Of a stretch of DNA of 64,000 nucleotides, positions 46,597 through 57,449 are shown in pieces. The notes under the pieces are model-generated. The model did not search any database, had not been told where the DNA came from, and worked only from the letters and a program-made list of their open reading frames with translations. This stretch comes from Scilla litardierei (Eukaryota > Streptophyta > Magnoliopsida > Asparagales > Asparagaceae). The DNA lies in the NCBI GenBank assembly GCA_030789695.1, contig CM061138.1:20408214-20472213 (forward strand). Direction: 5' to 3'. Positions within the stretch are counted from its first letter, which is position 1. Every line of letters begins with the position of its first letter. The position numbers were made by a program, and so were the translations under genes.

Positions 46597-49500
46597 GTCA
46601 GTGCACATTCAGACACTCTCATTATTTTGGCTGATTACTTATATTGCGCCATTTCGGTGCCAAGGCATCATATATAGAATCATTGATTTAATTTATTACT
46701 TATATCTTGTTACATCAATTTAATGGTTCAGTCTTGTTTGGGTGCCTTCCATGTCATACACGTGCTACTGCATCTTATAATTGATTTGTTCCAAAGGTTT
46801 TGTTTATTCCACTTATTGTTATTATGAGTGTTGCTGTTGCTGCAGTTGCTGCTCCTACTGTTCAATGAAATGTATCTGATATTATTTGTTAGCTTGTATG
46901 TATGTTTTGAACTTGACGAAACTCTATTCCTATGTTTTTAAATATTACTTCCTAGTTTTTACAGCTATCCAACTCTGCATATAGAAAAAATACAACTTAA
47001 AATATCTGCCAGAGGACATTTGTTTGTTTTGTTTTTTCTTGGATTACCGGGCTCTTTAGATCTTATTATATGATATCCTAAATCCTCAGTCGAAGAGTTT
47101 GTGATACTTGTGCGCTCTCCACAGTTTAAACATGTACAAAAGTCTGATGGAATAAATCAGATAAAGCATGAAGCATGGAGTATATATCGGGCATGGATGG
47201 TTAGCCATCAGATTACCAAGTTTAGAAATGGTTTTATAATTCAACGTCTCTTTTTTCCTAGGTGCTGATATTCATAAAAGAATGAAAAATAGAAATTATG
47301 GGTAGTTGAAGGGTTAATTAGATCTGATTGTAGAAGAGATTTGGATAAATAATATGTCGGGTGGAATTAGAAAAGAGAAAATAACGGATGCAAGAATATC
47401 TACCGTTTATTTTACTACTTAACAGTTCTTTTCAGCTTGTAAGGGCCATTGTAGTGTCCAATATAATTATGAGAGAAACATACAATGAATGAAAATGAAA
47501 AAATGATGGTAACTAATAGCTGTTTGGCAACCCGTTAAATCTTGCATTCCATCTTGTGAAGCTGGGACTTAAATCAGCTATGGAGGAGCCTCACTTCGGT
47601 TATCGCCTTTTTTCCCTAGGAACATGTCAAGCATTAACAAATCTTCTTTTGACTTTAGTTTGAACCTCATTCTCGATACGGTGGTTTCATTTAACATTAC
47701 TATAGCATAATCGGCATGTCTCTATACTGGAGTATGGTGATGCAATCAATTTCACTGACACTTTGGCTGAAACCATGTGAATGCTAAATCATGATACTCA
47801 TTATTTCTTTTGTTAGATTTCAAATTATTCTAATTGTTATTGCGGGTCCTTTGCTCTCTTGCTGATGGTTATGATTCTTTTTTTCCATTTTGAAAATCGG
47901 AGTGCCTGATGGTTGGTGTGTAAAGAAAAAAAGGGACGATAAGCTTTAGATGGATTTTTTTGTAAGCAGTGTGGACCCTTGATATCTAGTTTTAACGCAG
48001 GAAGCTATTGAGGAAGACACGAGGTCCACATGAAAGCTGCTAGTTTAATGTGTTGACTTGTGTTCCTGAAATTGTGACGTGATATTCCCTGACATATTCC
48101 GAAAAGAGACATAAAGGAACCATTTCTGAGCATGGAGGATTTGTCTATGTATGCACAACTTCAATGGCTCATCACATTCTTTGAACAGTCTCTCTCAAAT
48201 GGATAAGAAAATCTTGCGTTTGGTATGACAACGCAGTGCTTGTATCCATGGAGTAAAGTGATTTGATAAAAGGTGCAGCATTTCTTTGAAACTTGCGGTC
48301 TTGAAGTGTGATGTGTTGATCACGGCATTCCACATTCCATAGCCATTTCTGACTACGAGGATATAGTCTACTAGCAAAGGGACAACTTCACATATCCTTA
48401 CTATCCTAAATAGATAACTAGATATTGCATTTTTGTAAAACACATCGAGAGCCCGGTCTTGTGTTCCTTTAGGTAGTTGATTTAATAAAGGCATGCCATT
48501 GATTTTGTTACTTATCTTTAGCTTCTCTTCCATATGCCACAACCTGAATGTGGGGATTGTGGTGTTTCAAGGTTACTTATGAATTGCTATAAAACAAAAA
48601 AAAACCGAGTCCACTTTCTTGATAAATAAATCTTTAACGACTAACGAGTTTCCTTGACCATAGAGTTAACTAATTAATCATTGTTCAATGAATAGACAGA
48701 CTGACATACAACCAAATCCCAGAAAATAAAAAATATTCATGCATAAAATTAGCCACATTCTGTTAATTTATGTAACCAATATGTTAAATATCACTAGCGC
48801 GCCCATATCTGGCCAGCTAGTTTTCTTTTAAACCTGAGATATTTAAATTACAAAAACTTCAGAAAAGAAAGAAGCAGAGCAGCAACAATGACGGAAGTGA
48901 TGACAAAAGCAAGATCAGGAGCAACAATAGAAGCATAGGAGCAACAATAGAAGCATAGGAGACAGAAGAATGTTCAAGGAGGATGATGAGAATTAGAGGC
49001 CACAACTGTGATAGGATAGAGACGACAAATGGAGGAGACACGAAGGGGCTGGGGTGGTGGTGGAAGGCGAAGAAAGAAGTAGAAGAAAGTAACAGAAGTA
49101 AACAGAAATTTACATTTGCAACAAATAAATTGTTTTTACGAAAAAAACTCCTAAAATTATGGAGGAGGTAGAGGTTGGTGCCGCTTTCCCCACTCGAAGC
49201 CATAGATGTTGAAAATCTTTAATGTGAGAAAGTAAGGTTTTTACGCATTACATAATTGAGGGTTATATGCCCTTAAAAAGGTTGATGTCCCGCTTTGACA
49301 GGCTTTGACTTGCTTTACTGGGGTGTTGGCTGCACACCTGCTTACACAGATTGCCTATTCCCAGCTTGACAGCCTAAGGGCCGCCCTGTGCCTGGGTAAC
49401 TGCTGTGGCTTATTTTTTTTACAACATATTATGACACCTTAGATACAAAATAACAAAACTAATATAATTGTTCAGCTATCCATTCTCACTGACAAAATAT

Positions 49501-49842
49501 GATCCCTTTGAACCATTTTACAATAGCCCAATTTTCTTCCTTTGTAAAAGCACTTGTAATTTAAAAGCACTTATAATTGTGGGTGAGTTGCATTGCAAGT
49601 ATTGACACATATCTAGTGCATTATTTACGCTTCAAAAGTCTTTTAATGATATATGATACAAACATTGTTGTAAAAAGCCATCTTAAGCCCTGCGTACACT
49701 TTTTGCTTTTTAGACCGCGTGCTCTGCTTCAAGATTTTTGAACATGTTATATTTTATGAATAATCTCACGTTGAATTATTGATATCAATTTTATAAGCCA
49801 ATAATGTTTATCATAAAAAAACCTTAGTAAATTTTTTCATGA
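46597..49842. other. GTE intron or 3' flank, no recognised features
   Basis: It starts at the GTE donor. AT-rich throughout; I find no family C-terminal exon. A 115-residue open frame on the minus strand (48195-48542) is unassigned and has no recognised motif. A short tandem (GGAGCAACAATAGAAGCATA, two copies) lies at about 48918-48958. Confidence 0.45.
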
Positions 49843-52617
49843 CAAGCAGTCAATAGTAAATTTTTTCATTTATTATTTTTACCTTTGTTTATATATTTTT
49901 ATGATTTTTGTTCATATGTTCCCTTTTTGTTGGCGCTTTTTATGCATTTTTGCTCTTAAGCCCCGCTTAAACTTGTAGCAAATTGCCGCTATTTTCCGCG
50001 GCCATTTTTCACGACGGGTCATAAATAACGTGTATAAGAAATTACAAAGGTGTAGTTCCGACATCGAACGATATAAGAATTTAATTCCACCATCGAAGGA
50101 GGTAGGCGTACAGAAACAAATGCGATGCATGCCCTATGCAACATATCTTTTAACAACAGTCTTCTTTGGTGCACATGAAGCATAAAAAAATTAGTGCTGG
50201 GAATTGCCATTCACACCCAATAGGACCTAGCTTGGCTGAGATTAGTGTGTGCCCGATTTTGATCAATGTTTGAAAATGTAGAATTGGTAAGGATAAGTTG
50301 GATTGATCGAGGTCTCAAAAGGTGGCATTAGTAATGACAAGTTGAATTAGTAAAGTTGCAATGTAAAAATTATGCTCAAAAGAAGTTAAGTTTTGAGTGA
50401 GGTGGAGAAAGAAAATTGAAGGAGACAAGCAGTCAATGTCAATGACAAGCAGTCAATAGTAAATTTTTTTCATTTATTTTTTTTACCTTGGTTTATATAT
50501 TGTTATGATTTTTGTCAATATGTTCCCCTTTTGTTGGCGCTTTTTATGCATTTTGCTCTTAAGCACTGCTTAAACTTGTAGCAAATTGCCGCTATTTTCC
50601 GCGGCCATTTTTCACGATGTGGTCTTAAAAATAACGTGTATAAGAAATTACAAAGATGTAGTTCCGACATCGAACGATATAAGAATTTAATTCCATCATC
50701 GAAGGAGGTAGGAGTACAGAAACAAATGCGATCCATGCCTATGCAACATATCTTTTAACAACAGTCTTCTTTGGTGCACATGAAGCATAAAAAAATTAGT
50801 GCTGGGAATTGCCATTCACACCCAATAGGACCTAGCTTCGCTAAGATTAGTGTGTGCCCGATTTTGATCAATGTTTGAAAATGTAGAATTGGTAATGACA
50901 AGTTGGATTGATCGGGGTCTCAAAAAGTGGCATTGTAATGACAAGTTGAATTAGTAAAGTTGCAATGTAAAAATTATGCTCAAAAGAAGTTAAGTTTTGA
51001 GTGAGGTGGAGAAAGAAAATTGAAGGAGGCAAACAGTCAATGTCAACGACAAGCAGTCAATAGTAAATTTTTTTCATTTATTTTTTACCTTGGTTTATAT
51101 ATTGTTATGATTTTTGTCCATATGTTCCCTTTTTGTTGGCGCTTTTTATGCATTTTTGCTCTTAAGCCCCACTTAAACTTGTAGCAAATTGCTGCTATTT
51201 TCCGCGGCCATTTTTCACGACGTGGTCTTAAAAATAACTTGTATAAGAAATTACAAAGATGTAGTTCCGGCATCGAACGATATAAGAATTTAATTCCACC
51301 ATCGAAGGAGGTAGGAGTACAGAAACAAATGCGATCCATGCCTATGCAACATATCTTTTAACAACAGTCTTCTTTGGTGCACATGAAGCATAAAAAAATT
51401 AGTGCTGGGAATTGCCATTCACACCCAATAGGACCTAGCTTGGCTGAGATTAGTGTGTGCCCGATTTTGATCAATGTTTGAAAATGTAGAATTGGTAATG
51501 ACAAGTTGGATTGATCGGGGTCTCAAAAGGTGGCATTGAGAGTAGTTGATCGGGGGTGGTGGTCGCCGGAGGGGGTGGCCGGAGCGGCGGCGGCGGCCGT
51601 TTTCTGGTGATCGCGCACATCAGATCTAGGCTGTGAAAACTTGCGGTTTGGGGCTGTGTTTGAGGGGTTTTAGAGAGAGAAAGGGGAGGAGAGAGGAAGG
51701 AAGAGGTGGTGGCCGGAGTTGGGGTGCTGGTGGTGGCTGCCGGCGGCGGGAGGGAGAGGCAAAAATCGGCCAAGATGGGTTCATGCGTTTTCGAATCAAG
51801 GAACGGAATCCGGTTCTACATGCGCTGTTAAGCCCAAAGAAACGAAAGCCTTGCCAGCTAGACGACGACATTCCAAGAAGCAACTTCATCTCGTCAGTGG
51901 GGAAGGGAGGTTGGCCAATTTACTGCTTTTCTCAACGAGTGAAGGTCAGCGATCAATGAATTCAGCAAGGCTTGTTGCAGGAGAAAAGGGCAGAACTGAT
52001 GATCAAGAGAAAGCGATGACTTCTTTGTTGGCGAAACGATGGGGGGGAGAAACCACGCCAGTGATTCTCTGAGCCGGTCTTGATTTCCAACGCCTCGGGA
52101 AACTGGTCGAGATAGATGACCACACCTTTTTATCCTCTTCCTTACCGGGAAGGCGCATTTCTCTTCTCAACCTATTTGGATTTGGCGCTGCAAACGGAGG
52201 CTTTCAGCAAACGGCAACATTGTAGACTGTTTCAAAAGCGTCGAGTGAGTGGAGAGTAAAAGCCAGAGGGTACACGACCACGACTTTGGGAGAGTTTCAA
52301 AGTCGAATCTTCCCCGTAGCGTAGGCCCCTATGTTACGCGGCCGTAATATTTTGTTTGTTACGTTCCACCGCGTTACACCAGAAATCCGACGGTTCCACA
52401 CGAGCTCTCGTTCTGTGCTGCAACCTAGGGATCACCAGTCTTTCGCTCTATAGGGATATTGGGGGGCATATCACAATTCTTCTTGGAGGAGGGCTTAACA
52501 GCGCCGGGTGACTGATCCTGCCATAATGTACTCCTACCTCAATGTAAAAATTATGCTCAAAAGAAGTTAAGTTTTGAGTGAGGCGGAGAAAGAAAATTGA
52601 AGGAGACAAGCAGTCAA
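49843..52617. repeat. Three tandem copies of a ~603-bp unit, the third interrupted
   Basis: CAAGCAGTCAATAGT marks unit starts at 49843, 50447 and 51049 (periods 604 and 602). The units are about 95% alike by eye. Each contains GTTGGCGCTTTTTATGCA, a CCGCGG site and a short minus-strand frame (MDRICFCTPTSFD) that I do not recognise. The third unit stops at GGTGGCATTG (51538) and resumes at CAATGTAAAAATTATG (52540). Confidence 0.9.
51539..52539. other. ~1-kb foreign insert in the third tandem unit (possible organellar DNA)
   Basis: Balanced to GC-rich DNA replaces about 27 bases of the repeat unit. Its first ~230 bases are GGT/GGC-rich and look nuclear. The rest (GAAACGAAAGCC to CTGATCCTGCC) has the even composition and motif style of plant mitochondrial intergenic DNA. 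That is an impression: I recognise no mitochondrial gene in it. Filler DNA captured during break repair is a second possibility. Confidence 0.35.
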
Positions 52618-53090
52618 TGGCAGGGAGATGGATGCGAATTGGATGAAGGGTGAGAACAACTTACATCAGTTTTGTATTAGGCATTATGATACGGAACGGA
52701 AGGGGAAGGTTATGGTGAGAAAATCGAGAAAGAAAAAACTTGGGATATAATAGTGTTTTGGGACTCTCATCACGCGAATACGACGATTTCAGACTCTAAG
52801 ACTAACGCTTTGCACGTGGAGATTCTTTGGATCTCACGCCTATGCAATCAAACTTATTTCTACGCCTCTCATCCATAAGATTTTAAGTAGATGCAAACAA
52901 AGTTTGTGAACTTCAAATTTTATTCAATCTCTCATAACTAAAAGATGAATACAAAGACATATTTGTATGCTAATATAAAGATTAATTTGACTTATATGTA
53001 AATTTTAAAAACCTCAGATAAAGGCTCCTAAATAAAATAAAAGAGTTTGTAGAATATGAAGCTTAAAAATTTTTAAATTCTTTTATAAAA
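52618..53090. other. Sequence between the tandem array and the large direct repeat
   Basis: AT-rich, no recognised gene. It may be part of the retroelement region that follows. Confidence 0.4.
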
Positions 53091-55981
53091 GAAAATTCTA
53101 AAAAGACTCAAATTCCTTTAGAAAAGCAAACTCTAAAAAGACTTAAATTCTTATTAAAAAGGAAACTTTAAAGACAACTAAATCTAAAAAGGACTCGAAT
53201 AAACTCAAATGATAAAATCTAAAAAGATTCAAATACTAAAATTATAAAAGAACTTAAAGACTAAAAATACAAAATTGACTTAAATATTAAAATTTTAATT
53301 TGAATCTTAATTGGATTTCAATCATTCTCACCGTACTTAAAAAATTTACCATCTGGTGAACAATGACAAAGGAGTGCAGTTTGGTAGAAGATATTAGTCT
53401 ATTGTACTTAGAGAATATATATCCTTGAACTTTTAAATACAATGAAATATAAACGTGCAGATAAATATCTCACGAACGATAGGAAGGCATGCAACATATG
53501 CTAGTTGGTTGGCTATGGATGATTTGCGATGATGAATTTGATGTGCTCAACTTTCTTTTGCGGCGTCTCTTAGATAAGTGCATGCATATGATCAATGTTG
53601 TTAGAATTTTACCTCTAACTGCACATTTATCTCAAATCCGAGAGCAGGATCCAATTAATGGTCAATTGTAAACTTAATCTCATGGTTTGTATTTGACTCG
53701 GGTTCGATCTTAAGCATGGATGTAGACTTATGTTCTGCGTCAAGCTGTCTTTGACTCTTTTATAAATAACTCTTAAAGTTTTAGCGTCTCTTTGTTGCTT
53801 TTCTAGCTGTCACATACATAACTCGATTTTAATCTGGGTATCTTGGAGTTATTTTCCGATCTCTTTATAAAAATAATTAGATTGTTGCCTTAGAGGGTGC
53901 CAAAAGAGGTAATGATGCCATAGCATGATCTTTTTTGACCTACTCCGATAAACATAGAATTTTCAAGCTACCATTCTCAAGCTTTTCCACTTAACTTATG
54001 CTTAGTATACAATTATTTTATATTCATCTGTCCAGTAATGATAGACAATGAGATGCTTAAAAAGATGTTCACATTTTTCATAATAAGAGTACAATAAGAC
54101 TGATGAATATATTCTCAGAAAGATGTGCATTAATTTCAAATATACTTTTCGAATAAAAACATTTGTATGCATAATTATAGTATGTCATAAAATATACTCA
54201 ATACTAAGGTTATATATCTCGGTTTTGGTTTCAGTTTCGATCTTCTGGGAATTTTAGGTTTCGGTCAGGTTTCGCTCGTTTTGGTGGTTTCGGAGTTTTG
54301 GTTAGTTTCTATTAATATTGTTTTTTAAATATTAGTTAATATTAATTAAACAGAATGTTAGTTTGCCAATTTCTTTTGTAATTTTACTTGAATAAAATTA
54401 ACTTGTAATATTAGTTTGCCATTCCATTCTGTTGATGATAGTACATGTAATATTACTTTTGAAAAAAATTCCAGTGCAAAAAATTCCACACCCATCAAGT
54501 GTTGATAGTCATATTACATATTCGGCTAAACAAATTTCATTTAATTACGAGTTTGCTATTTCCTTTGGTGAAGTTCACAAAAGAGAATGTCAAACTCGTA
54601 TTAAAATATAATATCTTTAGCTAAATATGCAATGTGACTAGCTGCACTCCAACACATTTTACTGAAGATATTACTTTTATTTACTAGTTTGTCATTTCCT
54701 TTTGTAAAAGCTATTGACAAACTTGTAAATAATTGTAATGCGACTAGCAAATTTGTAATATGATTAGCAGCACTCAACAAGCATAAAAATATCTCATGAT
54801 TCTCACCGCTTATCTCTTGCTTTGAACTATCTTTGTATCTTTCGATCTCGATCTCAAAGTGTAATGGCCCCAAACTTTGGGGATTTTTCATGCAATTTAT
54901 GTATAAAGATTTTCTTATTTTTTTTCTTTATTTCTTTTCCTTTCCTTTTTATTTTTTTTTCATGAAGCCCAAATCCAGCATCCACGGCCCACGAGCCCAA
55001 ACCCCTCTCCCCCCGCTCTCCTTTTCTTTTCTTTTCTTTCTTTCTGTCTTTACCTTTTTATTTGTCGACCCAACCAAACCTACAGACCACTCTTGGCCCA
55101 CCCGTAACTTTCCCCCACCTAACCCCTCACGTGCTTCCCACGTGACCCCTACCAACTACCCTCTCCATCTCTTTCTCTCCCAATCCTTCTCATGGCGGCG
55201 ACGAAAGCCCGCGTTGACCCGCTCTCTTTCTTCCCCTTGTTTCTTCGGTGAAAAGAAAGCCTCGCAGCAGCCCTGAGCCTCCTCTCCCTCTTTCCACCTC
55301 ACATGATAGCTGTCACAACCTCACAACTCCACCATGCCCCAAAATCGTGCGATTTCGACACGAAATCTCCACCTCTCGGTGCTGATCTCTTTTGTGGCAA
55401 ACCTACAGCTTCTTTACCGCCTCGTGAGCTTTACGAGACCCTCCTCTTCCTCTATAAACATCCTTATGATTATATGGTTTTGGTTTTTCAAGCGAAAAAT
55501 CATTTGCAAAGGATTTGCAGTTTTTCTCTGAGTTGGGGTTTGGCGTTCGGCGTTCGGCTTTCATTTCATTCCTTTGCCGAGCAGTTGCAGCCGTCCCTGA
55601 CGAGGCTCAAATTTTCTCTGTTGGTCTTCAATTCTCGGTAAATCACTTTAATTCTTGAATTTTAGTTTTTAATTTATTATTTTACTTGCGATGATGATTC
55701 TGAGCAAGTCTCGTATGTCTCCGGGACTTGGACCCCACTGCAGTCCCTCGCTTGTTTGCCGTGGCTCCCCATTGCCTATGTCGTGACTCTTGGGCTTCTT
55801 TCCCTTGTGACCCCCGTAGGCTCCTAGCCATGACGTGGTTCCTTATTGCACTTGTCGTGACTGATTTGGGCTCCCAAGCCCTTTTCCGTGATTGATTTAG
55901 GGGTTTGTCCCTCTGCTGTGACTGTCCTAAGGCACTTGCCCATCTGCGTGACCCCTGAGGCCCCTTGCCCTGCCATGGCTC
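53091..55981. repeat. Large direct repeat, copy A (~2.9 kb)
   Basis: It aligns with 57450-60380 from ATTCTAAAAAGACTC to GCCATGGCTC with scattered small indels (offset 4,359 at the start, 4,421 at TGTAATGGCC, about 4,400 at the end). It includes an AT-rich first part and, from 54860, LTR-like sequence with CTATAAACATCC as a possible TATA box (about 55452). Open frames within it are not conserved as proteins. Confidence 0.9.
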
Positions 55982-56353
55982 TGATGGGACCCGAGTCTAC
56001 ACCAGGAGGCAGAACCGTGTCCAATCCGAGCAGCTGCGCGCGTATGGGCAGCCGCACACGCAACCCTGAGGGCGTTTTCGTGAACCCCTCTTTATTAATA
56101 TTTTAATGGCAAACTTGTTATTTTTTGGAGGGGGTTTATTCTTAAGCGAGGGCTAGCCGTCATTAATCTTTTTATGCTGACTATTGATATTTTGTGAGAG
56201 TTCTTCAAGAGTTCTTCGAGGGATGTTAGGAGAGTGCGGACGTCCTCGCTTATCGGCGTCTTGAGAGGGTGGTTGTCCATAGAATTGTAACCAATTTATC
56301 TTTTATTCGTTGTTTTGAGCAATATAATTTCAGTTTTAGCTTGATTCCTATCA
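54860..56353 (+). repeat. Putative LTR of a Ty3-gypsy element
   Basis: It begins TGTAATGGCCCC and ends CCTATCA directly before ACTTGGTATCGAGGC, a primer-site-like sequence; 1.49 kb. If the upstream repeated part belongs to the same LTR it would start further left, near 53091, making a ~3.2-kb LTR. The sequence does not settle which. Confidence 0.55.
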
Positions 56354-57449
56354 ACTTGGTATCGAGGCGCGTAAAGATCCATGTCGGGGTCGACAAGGCA
56401 GAAGGACAAGTTCGAGACATTAGAGGAGAAATTCAATGGTGAGATCGAAGAGGTGAAGAAAACTCTAGTGGGGCACGAGGAATCAATGGAAAAGTTGATG
56501 GCTTCCGTTGACAGATTGACGGCTTTCATTGAAAAGGTGGCGGCGAAGCAAGAGAAAAATGCTGAGCAATTCGCGCAACTAATTTTTAAGTTGGCAGCAA
56601 ACGCATAAAAAGGTGGAAAAGGGGACGGAAACCCTAAATCGGCAGGAAATGCGCCACTTTTGGTCAAGGGGAAGGAAAAGTTGGAGCTTTTTGATGCGGA
56701 AAACGTCAACGTGGAGGAGGAATACGACGAGGATGAAGATGGCGAGGCTTGGATGGTGGATTATCGGGAAGCAATACGTCAGAAGGCGGAGGAAGCAAGA
56801 AGGGAAGGCGTGGAAAAGGGGACGAAAACCCTAAATCAGCAGGAAAGGCGCCACCTTTGGTCAAGGGGAAGGAAAAGTTGGAGCTTTTTGATGCGGAAAA
56901 CGTCAACGTGGAGGAGGAACACGACGAGGATGAAGATGAAGAGGCTTGGATGGTGGATTATCGGGAAGCAATACGTCAGAAGGCGGAGGAAGCAAGAAGG
57001 GAAGGCGGCGGACCTAGCCGCCGCCCCCAAGAGGTGCGCCAAGAAGACGGGGGGCCGCGGGACCCTGCCCTAATTCCTGTTGGCCCCCCAGGATTTTCGG
57101 CGCAGGGTCGGCACACCCCCAGCCCCACCTGGGCCTGGTGAAGGCAATCAGACCCCCGGCGGGTCCCGCGGCCACCCTACAGGGCCGTGGAGCCACGAAA
57201 TCCATCGACAGGGCCTCGCGGCCCCTATATCGGGCCGTTGGGGCCCTGAACACCGCCGACAGGGCCCGCAGGCTCACTGTAGGGCCGCGGGGGCCTCGCC
57301 GACCACCATTTGACCCCCGCGGGGGTGGGAGGCCGCGCCAGAGCAGCATCAATACATGGGGGAGGTTCCGCCCTTTTCGGAGGGTCCGACGCGTAATTTT
57401 GACGAGTGATTTGACCCGGGATAGGGGCAAGAGTGCTAAAATTCCTTTA
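56354..57449 (+). pseudogene. Ty3-gypsy gag fragment after a primer site
   Basis: TGGTATCGAGGC at 56357 resembles a tRNA-Met primer site. The ATG at 56381 opens a 75-residue coiled-coil-like frame (TLEEKFNGEIEEVKKTLVGH, then KVAAKQEKNAEQF), the same type as the gag start at 15550. It then stops, passes through a 197-bp tandem duplication and a GC-rich Pro/Gly-coding stretch, and is cut off at about 57440, where repeat copy B begins. No pol. Confidence 0.7.
56614..57007. repeat. Two tandem 197-bp units in gag
   Basis: TGGAAAAGGGGACG to GCAAGAAGGGAAGGC is repeated at 56614-56810 and 56811-57007 with about ten differences. Because 197 is not a multiple of three, the duplication shifts the frame. 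Confidence 0.9.

Noticed and set aside
48195..48542. 115-residue minus-strand frame as a gene
   Set aside because: No recognised domain or conserved motif; kept only as an unassigned remark in the 46597-49842 entry.
51633..52072. Overlapping plus-strand frames of 108 and 117 residues in the foreign insert
   Set aside because: Non-AT-rich filler gives long frames by chance; neither resembles a known mitochondrial or nuclear protein to me.
55303..55641. Frame of 112 residues conserved with one of 110 residues at 59712
   Set aside because: Similarity is explained by the large direct repeat; the region is LTR leader and has no known protein similarity.
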